A stretch of DNA of 64,000 nt from Euglena gracilis. Its lineage: Eukaryota > Euglenida > Euglenophyceae > Euglenales. Position 1 is the first letter of the stretch; each line of letters starts with the position of its first letter. The notes below the pieces were generated by a model that saw only the letters and a program-made list of their open reading frames with translations, was not told the origin of the DNA and made no database searches. The translations under genes were made by a program, and so were the position numbers. Below are positions 35,034-45,695 of the stretch, piece after piece. The stretch spans positions 61,005,858-61,069,857 of the forward strand of contig CP154954.1 of assembly GCA_039621445.1 (NCBI GenBank), written 5' to 3'.

Positions 35034-36417
35034 GTGAAGGCCACGAAAAAGGTGGGAAAGCCCCATCTGGCAAAGGCGGAAAAGCCGCTTGGCCAGCTCC
35101 AGGCAAAGGCGGAAAATCTGCCGGACCCCCAGCAGGAAAAGGCGGAAAAGCCGCCGAACCTTCGAAAAACGAAGGACTATGACGTTGCCTCGGTGTTCAA
35201 ATACCTTGAGGAAGTCTGGCGGAAAATCGATAAAGATCTCCAAAAGTTCACAAAAGCAGGCAACGTGATCCACCGACCACCGGATGCGGTGCTCGGGGTG
35301 GTGCAGAAACGTATGAACGATCATTGCAAACGTTTTTTCTACAGTTCCGAACTTCATGCTTTTGAGGGATACCCTCATTCGAATGAAGCCGTCCTGGACC
35401 GGATGCCCAGTTTCTGGGAGCTGTGGTTCTGGTTGGGATACCCCTGCCAGAATTTCGGCATTTTTAACGACCGAAACGGCCTGATGTATGGCGATTGTAT
35501 GAATACTTGTGATGACGGCGAAACGGTCGTCACACAGTTGAAGGAAATCTTCACGCACATGTATTCCGTGGGAGCACTGGGAATCCAGTGGAAGTATTAC
35601 CCCCTGCAGGAGAAACTCCAAGCGCAGGCTGCGGTAATGTTCACGTTCAATCTCCAAGTATACTTGGACATCATGTATGGCACGCTGTTCAAGGTCTTGG
35701 ATGTCGACCTTGCGTACCACCAGCGGTACAAACTGGAATGCCAATTTTGCAAGGAAGTGCACATTGTTGACTTCTGGGGTTTCGGAGAACGCGGAAAACC
35801 GCCTCCGACTGTCGAAAGTGCCGGCAGCCATCCGACCAGGAGATCCCTCCTGCATCAGTGCCGAAATCCCCAAATCGGAACGCAAGACCGAGAGGTGCTG
35901 AAACAGCACCGGCGGAAAATATTTCTGCTGCAACAGTATTGGCACAGGGCGTGGATTACCTACGTCCTGGGGGTCAACAAAGATTTCGTGGAAAACATGA
36001 GCAACGATGTGGACATCCACAGGAAGTGGTTACCTCGGGGATACACCGAGGTGGACGCCAGACCCAATGGTCCAGACCAACGCAGGATGAACCTGTGACC
36101 GGACTGGCAAGACGCCGAAATCGGCCTCCAGGAGCACTTGGACACCCAGTTCGGGAAAATCCTGATCTGGGAAGATTTCCAAACGTTTTTCGCGGCACAC
36201 CAGGGGAAAGAACCTCGTTATGCGTTGCCGCTGCCCGCTTTCCTGGAAGACACAGGAGAATACGGCGAGAGCGAGAATTGTCGACAGCAGTGGGAAGACC
36301 TCTGCCCGATCGAAGACGACGAGCCGCAACCTCCGCTCGGAAGCTGGGTAAGAGCGTCGTGGCCGCCCCCTTACCCCAACTCTGACAGGAGTGAAAGTAT
36401 AAGCTTTTACCGCCTGT
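35034..36417 (+). pseudogene. Unrecognised ORF with folded-looking domain, interrupted by TGA
   Basis: 354 codons from 35034, preceded by Lys/Ala/Glu-rich repeats. Residues about 45-260 are rich in Trp, Tyr, Phe and Cys (VFKYLEEVWRKIDKDLQKF, FWELWFWLGYPCQNFGIFND, YKLECQFCKEVHIVDFWGFG), suggesting a globular domain, perhaps metal-binding. A TGA at 36096-36098 interrupts it, but the same frame stays open with coherent composition (TQFGKILIWEDFQTFFAAH), so it was probably longer. No family recognised. Position favours LINE ORF1 or an additional retroelement ORF. Confidence 0.45.
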
Positions 36418-36534
36418 CAAACGCACAAGGGTGCTGCAGAAGCGGAAAAGACCCGCGTTCTGCAGCACAACTACACACAGAGGAATCCCCTCCGGAAGCG
36501 GAGGAGGAGGAGGAGGTGGTCCCAAAGGCCGAGG

Positions 36535-38430
36535 ATGAACCTCAGCAAGCCACTCACCGGCACCCACAACCATTGGGCACAGCTAGGGAAAGCCATCGGA
36601 ACCAGGGCACGTGCCTATCTCATGCAACCTGTCGCAACCTCTTGGCAGCAGTCACAAAAGCTGGTCGCAAACCCTGTCTCCTCGGTGTCCACACGCTCCG
36701 CCGCAAAGCAGAGCGGATGAGGTCCAGACTGAACGCTTCATCCGCCGGATGGAAACGTTGGTGGCCAGAGGGGCTGTGGGGAAGGCCTGCCGGTTGCTCC
36801 TCTCGGAAGGAGTGCAGGACGCGGCTCATCTCGCCGTGCGTGAGAGATTACGCCGGATGCACCCAAAGAGGCAGAACCCGCAAGGGGACCTACTTCGAGG
36901 AGGAAACCACTATCATGTAGCGATGATGTGGCAGACGACCGCCGTATGGTGAAACATGCAGTCCGTAGCTTCGGCCCGGATTCTGCGGCAGGCCCCTCAG
37001 GACGTCGGCCTGAGCACCTGAAGTCCCTGCTCAGGGACGAGGCCGGGGGCTCGGCAGAGGATGTTCTGGATGAGTTGACGGAGTTTTTCTTCGGGTGCGT
37101 GCTTGGGGGAATCCCCAATGGGGCAGCACAAGTGATGTGTGCTGCACGCCTGACCCCTCTCCGAAAAAACCAAAACCGGGACAGGGGCACCCACAGACCC
37201 TGTGGGCAAGACATCCCCAGAAGAGGAGGGCACTCGGCCAATAGCAGCTGGGTAAACCCTGCGCCGCCTGGTGGCAAAAGTGCTAATGCGCCACCCGGAG
37301 GTCTGTCGGTCCCTGGCCACAGCACTACCTCAGCAACTGGGAGTGGGCGTACCTGATGCATGCGCTCTGATAGAAATGGGTATCCAGCAGCTAGTGGACG
37401 GCCTCTCTCATGTTGGAAACTCAGACTGGGGACTGCTCCAGCTGGGGTTTTCAAACGCATTCAACTGCATTTGTCGAGACAATTTACTGGCAGAAGTCGC
37501 TGAGCGATGCCGTCCGCTGCTTCCTTGGTTGGAGATTTGTTACGCCCGCCATTCTCAGTTGTATCTCGTAAAAACTTCACTTCGAGGCAAGTCCGGTGTG
37601 CTGCAAGTGGACCCGTGCGGGCCGGCTGCCTTTTCCCTCGGGATACAGTCCCTCTTGGACAAGCAAGGTATCGTGTACTGGCAAGCCTGGTACCTGGATG
37701 ACGCCCACATCATGGGCACGCCGGAACAGCTCGAAAGGGCAGTAAGGCTGATCCTGAACGAGGGTCCACAGATTGGTGTGGGAGTCAACATGACGAAGTG
37801 CAAACTCTTGGGTCCCGCATTTGTTGCACGTGGAGAAGGCCTGCTTCAGGGCATCCCAGTGGAACCTTTCACACCCGGCTCTGGTATCCGTGCGCTAGGA
37901 GTGCCCGTCTGCCACCCGGCAGGACGCCTGGACTTTGCCACTGTCCTTTGGGAGGAGCGCCGGACATTGTGTCCCGAAGGACAGTGGCAAAGGAATGGCA
38001 TGGAACCTTGGCTCCCGAGAGGTGTGTGGTTCGAAGCAGGTCGTTTACTTTACATGCATCAAGACATTGCCTGAGCACCGTGAACTGTAGGTGCGGCGAC
38101 GGCAGCATTTACAGCAGGTCGCACGCTTTCCGGACTCCCGATCACAGCTCGCCCACTGGATGATAAACAGAGGGTACAAGCCTCTCTGCCAGTCCGCCTG
38201 GGGGGGCTTGGGATCCGAGACCCAGAGGTATCCAGAGCACCGGCAAGGTGGGCGGCCATCCTTGACTTCCTCTCACGAGCGGATAGCACTCTGTGCCTAC
38301 CCTCGTATCTCGGGCTAGGCAAGGAGTTGGCAAAAGCGCGCATGCCGATCGATCGGGCGTTCCAAAGACGTGAAATGAGGTCCCCATCACTTTTCCTCAA
38401 CTCCGCTGGAACTTTGGAAACTGGGAGATG
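36535..38430 (+). pseudogene. LINE reverse transcriptase, truncated and decayed
   Basis: A pre-RT segment (FIRRMETLVARGAVGKACRL) and AVRSFGPDSAAGPSGRRPEHLKSLL precede LTPLRK, then RPIAAG-stop-TLRRLVAKVL across a TAA near 37250 that replaces Glu. Motif A is LQLGFSNAFN (Gly replaces the catalytic Asp, codon at 37445), motif B GVLQVDPCGP (normally QGDPLGP), motif C WYLDDAHIMG intact. Downstream LPVRLGGLGIRDPE is the usual post-RT motif. Several frame changes occur (near 36720, 36925, 37170, 38080). Sequence stops abruptly near 38430, before the zinc knuckle/endonuclease region. Such a region is found at 2212-2700 and its copies; whether it is the same family is unknown. Confidence 0.85.
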
Positions 38431-39855
38431 GAGGAAGGCACCACTTGCCACTTCGGTCTGGTAGCCGCAGAAGGAGGATGCTTACAATGCGTTGGCTCTG
38501 AATCCTTGCTGTATCGGGCATTCCGATTCTCAGATTCCTCAAGTTGGATGAAACTCATGCAAAATGCTTGCAAGGTTTCCTTGTTGTCACCAAGCATTTT
38601 GTTATAAACTGACCGAAATTCGGGTGACTCGGATATCCGAGTGCGCGAAACATCGGGAAGTGCGCGACTTTCCGCTGATGTGGTGGACAAGAAGGTACAA
38701 CGGGTTTGCAATTCCCCAATAGCGGCTTGAATACCACTAATGTCGGGAATCCGTTTGGAAAGTGCGGAAACATGCTCCTGCAAACCGACAACGGTGGCAT
38801 TAATACCGCCAATGTCCGTTTGCATTTGTTGTTGTGCGAAACCCAACCGTTGTGCGCAATCCGTGATTTTCGCGTCCAAGGAGGTTAATCCATCCTTATT
38901 TCCCGCACAATGGCAGGATTTCTGCTCGAAATGTAGGATTTGTCCCTCCAAAAGCTGCATCTGCGTACGGGGAACAAAATTCTCTTGCACTTTCGCCTGA
39001 AATTGCTTCAAATGCTCGATTTCCGAGCAAAGATGTAAAATCCGTTGTTGGGCTTCTTTGAAAGAAGTGGTGAGTGCGGCAAAATGCTCAACCGCGACAA
39101 AGTTACCGATTTCCGGCATTTTGGGGGTGGCATTTTGCACTTGTAACTGGTGCTGCAATTGTAGTAGCATTGTTCAACAGGATTCCACCTTGGCAAAAAG
39201 ATGGCTCATACCATCTTGCACATGCAGAAACTTGGAATCATTCCGCGTTTCCGCTTCATGCAGTGTTTCACTGATTTGTTGGAAATTTTGTGGAAGTTGT
39301 GTGCGCAAAATACTGTCAACACTTTCTCGAAAATGCTGAAGGTCTTTGCCCGCATTTTCAAAATTGTGTTGGCAATATTTGCCGATTTCCTGCAAATAAT
39401 TCCAGCAATATTCCAGTTTGGTGTTGACAACCCTTTGATTGTCCTCATCAAAGCAAAACCTTGTTGAGCATGGTTGCACATTCCGCAACGCATTGGTGGA
39501 CATGCAAAATTTGCTTGCTCAGCGGGTGATCCGCTGGGAGTTGACCGAGAATTCGGTAAACATCACCGGGGGTGAGGTTATCCCTCAAACCATCATCATT
39601 GTCCTCCACAACGGAAACGGCACCAGAGATTTCCGGTACCACCAGACGCATATCTGGATTGCATGTCAATGGAGGGAAAACCGCAGTTTCCGCGGGTAAT
39701 CCCGGCAATGCGCGAAATGGTGTGGGCGGTGGTAACTGAGGCGGGGGGGGGGGGGGGGGGTTGGAAAAACACGGTGTTTCCACCGAGTTGCACTCCAAAA
39801 GGCCGGCCGGTGCTTCCACCGGGGATCTTTTGGGTGTGAACAGAGCAAAGGGCAA
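38397..39855 (-). pseudogene. Gag-like coiled-coil ORF of a third retroelement
   Basis: Three consecutive minus frames: 39448-39855 (Pro-rich, then NLTPGDVYRILGQLPADHP), 39174-39503 (LQHFRESVDSILRTQLPQNF) and 38397-39170 (257 codons, with FKEAQQRILHLCSEIEHLKQ). Heptad patterns and Gln/Leu/Glu richness resemble the N-terminal Gag of element A, but the sequence differs. It meets the LINE RT fragment near 38430, where both stop, so one truncates the other. Confidence 0.55.
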
Positions 39856-39862
39856 ATACCCC

Positions 39863-40465
39863 TCACTTGTTCATGGGTGAGCTAACCAAGTGTAAGCGGG
39901 GTTCATCCCCATTATTCTTGTGATCCAAATGGGCTTGGGCAAGGGGTTCATCCCCTCGCCGCATCAATGATGGGTGAACCGGGATGGAGGTAGGCATTTT
40001 GCCACCTGATGGACACCGATGGCCGCACTTTGCCTTTTGTGCCCGGATGCCGACGGGAAGGAACACAGAACAAAGACGATGGCGGGGATTGGAACGGTTC
40101 GATAGAAACAAGTTCCAATACCTGATCCCCCAAGCAACAAGAAGACACATTGCATCAATTGTCATTGTCGCAAGGCGGAACGCCTTTATTGTTGCAAGGG
40201 GGTAATGAACCCTCTTCATCATCATTGTCATTGATTGTGCGGGATATGCCGCCAATAAAGGAGCGGACGACGCCGCCGGGGCAGGGGCCGGGTCATCAAC
40301 GTCAATGGCCACCGAGATCTCTGGCCCCAAGCGGGCCCCGCTATCAATGTTTTGGGGCGGTCAGCAATTTTTTTGACCTCTTTTTGGCCGCCCCGTTCTC
40401 GGGCCCGGGTTTTCATCAATGTCACCGCAATTGGGGAGCCCGCCTCTACCCGTCAGTCTGGGTCC
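39863..40465 (-). pseudogene. Continuation of the minus retroelement ORF, with a second 2A-like motif
   Basis: Following the TGA that closes the upstream frame, the same frame reads NCGDIDENPGPRTGRPKRGQ (motif at 40400-40426) before another stop. A further frame (39863-40330) starts MGPEISVAIDVDDPAPAPAA. Composition agrees with one decayed polyprotein. No domain recognised. Confidence 0.45.
40400..40426 (-). other. 2A-like motif GDIDENPGP
   Basis: Has the complete NPGP, with Asp in the usual Glu position. Same frame as the upstream motif, about 110 codons further on. Confidence 0.7.
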
Positions 40466-41170
40466 TCAATCAGAAATTCCCCAAGGCTGTGAAGGGCCGT
40501 GAGTCGTGGCTCTGGGACCATCAATGGGGAGAGCGGCTTCCGGTGGTGGTCGGCTGAGGAGGGTATGCAGAAGCTGTTGAAGGTCCCGGGTGTCCTGCGT
40601 CAAGGTCTCCTCCAGTGGGCCTGGAGCGGAAGGGGTCACCGGCGTTGTGGCCAACAAGAATCCTACCGCTCGTGCGGGGTCCGTAGACAAGTCAATATCT
40701 CTGGTTCCTGCCACGGGATCTCCCAAGGGGGTGTGTCCCGGGTTTGCCTCCACGTCGCCCAACGTCAGGAGTTCATCACCTCTGCCCGACCGGCAGTGGT
40801 AAATTGCGGCCAAAGCTTTTCTTCGTGCTGCGCTGAAGAGACACGAGGAGCGACGCTTCCTGTCTGGCTTTTTTGCGCCAGGAGCATGGCATGCGGCCGT
40901 GGGGAGCTCTTGGAATGTTTTTTGGTGCGTGGCCAGGGTTTGCGGCAGAAGCAAGTGAGCAGGCGGGGAAGTGTGGCTAGGTTCTTTTAGCGAAATGAGA
41001 GGCTGCTTGGCTTCTGGCCCAATGTCTGTAAAATGGTGCCGGCTGGTGGTTTCCTCCTGCACCTTTTGCATATGGCAAGGGCAATGAGCATTTGCCACAG
41101 AAGATGCACAGGGAAAGATGTGACTGGGTGGGGGGTTCATCTTCCACTTCGACAGTCCCGATGCTTTCAT
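40466..41170 (-). pseudogene. Retroelement leader ORF with 2A-like motif
   Basis: 234 codons. A basic stretch (KKPDRKRRSSCLFSAARRKA) precedes DELLTLGDVEANPGH (2A-like, 40733-40756), then a Pro/Thr/Leu-rich part. A 2A-like NPGP peptide near the N-terminus of a retrotransposon polyprotein is known from LINEs of trypanosomes and several animals, where it separates polypeptides during translation. Here the final Pro is His, which should abolish the skip. It ends at a TGA, after which the frame continues with a second motif. Confidence 0.6.
40733..40756 (-). other. 2A-like motif DVEANPG-H
   Basis: Matches D(V/I)ExNPG but has His where the ribosome-skipping consensus needs Pro; the codon is CAC, two substitutions from a Pro codon CCN or one from CCC. 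Confidence 0.7.
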
Positions 41171-41740
41171 TTCTCCCCTTTGGCTCAGCCTCCTGGGGTT
41201 GGATCTCCGGGGGCTTATTTCGTGGTTGTGCTGTCTGCAGGGTGGCTGAATCTCACCCTGCTGACCATTGGGTGCTGTTGCTGGAGGTTTTTGTTGGGGT
41301 AGTTGTCGGCCGGACTTTGCTTCACGTTGCGATTGTTCTTGTTGCCACTGCTACTGGGATTTTTCCTGCAGCAAGTGGTGCTGGCATTCTGCTGGCAGAT
41401 GGTGGGGCTTTTCAGGCAGCAAATGCTGATGGTAATTTCCTTGCTGCAAATGCTGCTAGGAATTCCCCTTCAAATGATGTTCATGTTGATGTCGCTGGCA
41501 TTTCCTAGCTGACAGTGCAAACATGCACTTCTGCAGGGATTTTTCTGGTCGCAAATGTCGTTGGGATTTCCTAACCAAATTTGAACTGTACAGGCAATTG
41601 TGAGTTACTGGGGAAGATGCAATGGGAAAGATGTGAATGGGGAGGGGGTACATCCCCCACTTCGATGGACCGAGCGTCCCATGTGCTTTCATTTCCCCTT
41701 GGGAATACAACAACAACAAGGCAAAGATGTGGCATGGAAG
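41080..41740 (-). repeat. Diverged direct duplication of about 100 bp
   Basis: 41090-41180 and 41610-41700 are related: each has GGGAAAGATGTGA(C/A)TGGG, then TTCATC or TACATC, then CACTTCGA. The minus strand codes SKWKMNPPPSHIFPCASS in one and SKWGMYPLPIHIFPIASS in the other. Confidence 0.7.
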
Positions 41741-41986
41741 TCCCTGTCTTAATAATGCCTTGACAAAGGTCGATGATCGACATGGTGCCATTGCCAGTAC
41801 ACCTTGGGTGCTGGGGCTGCCTGTGGCTATAGGGGCGGCCTCTGGCTCTGCTCTTGTTGCTGGAGTCGCATGTGGCTTTGCACCCGCTGCTTTGGGAGCT
41901 GCTGGAGGGGTGCTGCTGTGGGGCAGTTCATCCCGCTGCTGCTTCCCCTCCTGCTTGATGGCCAAGTGACGCATCTGCAACAGCAA
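41456..41986 (-). pseudogene. Upstream ORF of the minus retroelement
   Basis: 176 codons, Ala/Pro-rich N-terminus, then the duplicated HIFPIASS segment, then a His/Arg/Lys-rich end. Not recognised. Position and shared segment suggest it is the leading part of the same retroelement as 40466-41170. Confidence 0.35.
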
Positions 41987-42166
41987 GTTGGACTGCTCGA
42001 GCTTCTTGAACTTGTATCTTGCTTGAACTTGTACTTGACAGTGATCACTAATTCACACCTCAGATGTTGCCCAACAATGTCTTCGGGCTTCAAAATATAC
42101 CCCACCAGGTGCTTTCACTTGTCCGACATGATATGCGAACAAAAAAAAAGACACTCAGAAGGTCAG
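41965..42166. repeat. Diverged relative of the start of the 5.36-kb unit (left part)
   Basis: The order ACAGCAAGTTGGACTGCT, CCCCACCAGGTGCTTTCA, TATGCGAA, GACACTCAGAA matches 100-330 of the array in the same orientation. The match is interrupted at 42166 by the SINE and resumes briefly at 42649 with TTTCAGTTT. Confidence 0.7.
42153..42166. repeat. SINE target-site duplication, left
   Basis: ACTCAGAAGGTCAG, identical to 42635-42648. Confidence 0.85.
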
Positions 42167-42634
42167 GGGGCATTAGCCCTAGGGTTCGAGGCACTCGAAG
42201 TCCTCCATCCCTTGCCTCGGCTTCTGATGCTTGGCGATGGCGTGCTTGATAGGGGTTGCTTGTCCTTGGTGTCACTGCTCGGCCGAAGCCGCAATGGTTT
42301 AATCGTGGCACGTCAGGTAGGCAACCGCCGGTGAACCGATGGTTCACCGGCCCTTACCCATCAGGCACGCCAGGGTCGAGCCTCTGGTTGCCGATTTCCA
42401 CCTCGGCGCCATCGGAACTTCCCGCCGTACGGCGGCCATTCCTTACCCCGCCTGGCAGCGCCGTATGCCATGGCTGGTTCAAGTCCCGTCTCCGGGGTCG
42501 TCCTGTCCCGTCTCCATGGCTGGTTCAAGTCAAGTCTCCGGGCTCGGAGTTTAGCTCATCGGGACTCGAACCCGCGCGTCCAGAAGATGGTACCGATCGA
42601 AGCCGGCCCTCTGTCCGCTGGACTAACGCAGGGA
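42167..42634 (-). mobile_element. tRNA-derived SINE-like insertion
   Basis: A 468-bp insertion between perfect 14-bp duplications. Read on the minus strand it starts with a tRNA-like head at the 42634 end and ends with CCCTAGGGCTAATGCCCC. The related sequence at 312-332 of the array has CACTCAGAA...ATCAGTTTCAG uninterrupted, so it serves as an empty-site relative. Long duplications and a tRNA head are typical of LINE-mobilised SINEs. Part of the body also carries repeated GGCTGGTTCAAGTC strings (42470, 42523). Confidence 0.75.
42550..42634 (-). other. tRNA-like head of the SINE
   Basis: On the minus strand TAGTCCAGCGGACAGAGGGC folds as a D arm (GTCC/GGGC) with GG in the loop, and CGGGTTCGAGTCCCG folds as a T arm (box B GGTTCGAGTCC). 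The acceptor strands do not pair and the anticodon region is about seven bases too long, so it is not a functional tRNA gene. Confidence 0.6.
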
Positions 42635-42648
42635 ACTCAGAAGGTCAG
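42635..42648. repeat. SINE target-site duplication, right
   Basis: Second copy of ACTCAGAAGGTCAG, directly followed by TTTCAGTTT, as in the array relative. Confidence 0.85.
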
Positions 42649-42904
42649 TTTCAGTTTTCGCGATTTACAAAAATCGCGATTATGAGAGGATTCTTAATTG
42701 TACTTTTTCTCCCAGGCCATGCCGCTGAAGAACTCTGGTATATTTGGGAGCACCACGAACCAGTCAGGGTGTGTGCGAATGGACCTCTCAAGGCTGTGCG
42801 GTGTGCATTTTTTATTTTTCTCCCAAAATGCAAATGTCCCTCAGGTGCGAGCATTGGCAGTGAGGCCCTGTTGACCGGCCCCAAATCTACATCTGATGGT
42901 ATAT

Positions 42905-43180
42905 CCGACGTTGGTAGTTCCCCCTCATCGTGCATTGCAAGCAGTTGCCCACGGTGGCATTTGTGCCCGCCTGGCAACAGGAGCAGGCGGTGCAACGGCT
43001 GGTGGTGAGTTCTTGACCGTTGAGATCGAAGAGGAAGGAGCCGGACCAAGGAGATGTCTCCTGAATTTTTGTTTGCAGAGCGGGCACTCTTTGAAAAGTC
43101 CGCTGAAGTGGATATCATCATCACCACGGCCTACCAGTTCTGATTGAGAAGCACATGGTGGAAATGATGAAGCCTGGAAG
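42905..43180 (+). pseudogene. NAD(P) transhydrogenase (PntA/NNT-type) exon fragment
   Basis: Across frames the stretch encodes QEQAVQRL, GGEFLTVEIEEEGAG, EMSPEFLFAERALFEKSAEV, DIIITTA and VLIEKHMVEMMKPG. This order matches the proton-translocating NAD(P) transhydrogenase alpha domain, in which EFLxxxxxEE, YAKEMS, VDIIxTTALIPG and MVxxMKPGS follow the NAD-binding fold. The GYAK part and LIPGKPAP are lost and the frame changes at least three times, so it is a dead fragment. It ends exactly where a TIR element begins at 43181. The rest of the gene was not found. Confidence 0.75.
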
Positions 43181-43445
43181 CAGGCTTTTGCTTAAGGGAT
43201 TGCAGTACCCCCCCCGGGGGGGCTGGACTGCAGCTAGTCCAAATTTGGCCAGTGGGATTTCTAGCAGGACTAGCTAGCGGAAAATTTTTTTCCAGACCGG
43301 TGCGAAGAGCCGGAAAAAATTTTCGGACCCCTCAAAATGGCCAAAAATTCCCCTTTTTGGCCACCCATGGGAAACCTATTAAAAACCTCATTTCCACCTC
43401 GGCATGCAGCGCCGGAGGAAAGTTTTTTTTCCCAGTCACCGGGGC
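43181..43445 (+). mobile_element. CAGGCTT-TIR element, 3' end lost
   Basis: Begins CAGGCTTTTGCTTAAGGG and runs TTGCAGTACCCC, GGACTGCAGCTAGTCC, CTCATTTCCACCTCGGC, GCGCCGGAGGAAAG in the same order as the complete element at 61072-61420. The 3' terminus is absent. It abuts the transhydrogenase exon fragment. Confidence 0.75.
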
Positions 43446-44596
43446 AGGGTTGGATGGGAAGCCTTGAGGGGGGGGGGGGGTCGGACCCCCCCTTCTACCT
43501 CGAAACCGAGGGGGGCCCGAGAATTTTTCGATTTCATGGACGGGCAAAGGGCCAATAATGGGGTCGAAAATGGTCAAAAATCCCTGATTTTTCTTTGAAA
43601 ATCTATCCAAAAATGCCCATTTTTTGATTGTCTTTTTACATTTTTTTGGGGGGGGAAACACCAACACATCAAAAAAAATGGGCAATATGGCCAAAAGTCA
43701 GCAAAAGGGGTGTTTTTGCTCATTTTCCGGTGCGCAGCGCCGGAAGAAAATTTTCTGCTATTTTTGGCACCTGTCAAGGAGGGGGGGTCCGGACCCCCCC
43801 AAAAAAACATCCAGGAGGGGGGGATGGTCCGGACCCCCCCCCTGCCACCTTACGCCCCCAGGGGGGGGGTGGTCGGGACCAGGTTTTGAACAGTGCTGAG
43901 CTCTTGATAAGCGCACACCCAACCTTCATTGACGCCCCCATATAAACCAGCCCACTCCATGGAGCTCTTTTGACTGAAATGCAAGGCTTTTGTGCCCAAA
44001 ACCGAAGGCCAGGGGGTCAAAAAACAGTCGTTTTTGGCTCAAAAAACACCTTTTCCGGGTCCGGGAGACCAAAAAACATCGTTTCAGGCAAAAACGGCTA
44101 AGTCGAACTGTGGGAAAAGTTTACTAAACGGCCATCAGGGCCAAAAACGGCCGTATCTCGGGCTGGGCGGGGAGTTGCCGGGAAATCAAAATACCATGCC
44201 CCCCCCCATATTATCCCCCCCCTTGGAGCCATTTTCGAGGGGGGGGTACATTATGGGGGGGGGTACATTATGGGGGGGGTCCCTCAGAGTGGGGGGGTAC
44301 AGAGATTTTTTAGCCCATTTTCTTGTGTCCGCCGATGGCGGCCGGAAATATAAGATCCGCCGAATTTTCACCGACCCGAAAAAATCTTCCGGCCGCCTTC
44401 GGCGGCCAGTTTTTGGTCAAAATTTTTCGGGGGGTCGGAGGGGGGGGGTACAATATGGGGGGGCATGGTACCAGTAGAGGGCGTTCCAAAGGCTTCAAAT
44501 CAGGTCTCCAGACATTTCATTTGATTTGGCTTCATTTTGGAGATATTTTAAAAGCGTGTTCAGCCCGCCAAATGTCTGCCCTGAAATTCGTGGTCA

Positions 44597-44702
44597 TGAA
44601 CACGTTTTCCATGAGGGCATTTGTGGCAATGACACGTTTTCCATTAAGGCATGTTAGGCATGTTTTCCATTCAGGCATCTGTGGCAATGACACGTTTTCC
44701 AC
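44597..44702. repeat. ACGTTTTCCAT minisatellite, cluster 1
   Basis: Imperfect units of about 30 bp containing ACACGTTTTCCATTAAGGCA and TGTGGCAATG. Related clusters lie at 45640-45695 and 49866-49978. Confidence 0.75.
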
Positions 44703-44989
44703 AGGTGTCACAAGGGGGGGTCGGGGGGGGCAGCCCCCGGGATTTTGGAAAGAAAAAAAAAATTTTTTTGCAGCATGAATGTGATATTTTTCTTTGTAAT
44801 GCCATGTTCAATGGTTCAAAGGGCGAATGGTTCAAAGGGTGTTACCGTCTCGGCTGCCTTCGGCAGCCACCTTGCCAGTTAAAAGCACATTTTTGGAGAA
44901 TGAAATTGCAAAATCCATTACCGTCTCGGCCGCCTTTGGCGGCCGAAATAAAAATCCTTGAAAAAACCCCACGGCACTTCTTGATGTTT

Positions 44990-45149
44990 AAACCGGCGTT
45001 AGACGCCGGGTTCAGGACAGAACCCGGCGTTAGACGCCGGGTTCAGGACAGAACCGGCGTCCCCCCCCCCCACGGGTTTTCCGGACGCCGGTTCTGTCCT
45101 AAAACCCGGCGTCAGGAACGCCGGTTCTGTCCAAAACCCGGCGTCCGGT
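44990..45149. repeat. GACGCCGG fold-back cluster 1
   Basis: Alternating GACGCCGGGTTCAGGACAG and its complement-like CTGTCCTAAAACCCGGCGTC around a central C-run, able to form large hairpins. Two more clusters of the same family are at 54004-54126 and 54784-54883. Confidence 0.75.
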
Positions 45150-45639
45150 GTGGATTTTGGCCACAAACCGACTTTTTTTCCCCTCCTTTGGTGCTAATTG
45201 TTTTTTGGGACCCCACAAACCACTTTCACCTTGGCTGTTTGAATACAAACTGATGTCCCCATACGTCCCCCTCCCTCCATGTTCTTGACCAGCCGAGATT
45301 GGAGGAAACTCTTCCGGTCAACGAAAAAAAAAATGGTTTTGCGCAAAGTGAAAAAAATGGCTTCTTCACCCCCCCCCCCGCAGGTTGCGAAGTCGACAGT
45401 TGGGTTGAGTTGGGAGGTTTCCAAAGGGGTTCTACCCATGATTTCGCTTTCTGGCTCAAGTTTTTGGAGTATTGGACTTCAAAAAAGGCGTTAGCATCTC
45501 GGCCCCTTCGGGGCCAGGGGGACAGAAAAAAGTACATTTTGGTTGTGCCATGGAAAAAAATTCTCCTCGGCGCCGGGAGAAAAGGATGTGCTCCAAATTT
45601 TGTTGGTCCCCCCCCCGGGAAAAAATTGTTCCGACACTG

Positions 45640-45695
45640 CTGACGTTTTCCGTTAAGGCATCTGTGGTCAGGCACGTTTTCCATTAGGGCCTCTG
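45640..45695. repeat. ACGTTTTCCAT minisatellite, cluster 2
   Basis: Two units (GACGTTTTCCGTTAAGGCATC and CACGTTTTCCATTAGGGC). Confidence 0.65.

Noticed and set aside
42545-42640. Functional tRNA gene on the minus strand
   Set aside because: Acceptor strands do not pair and the anticodon region is too long; it is the head of a SINE.
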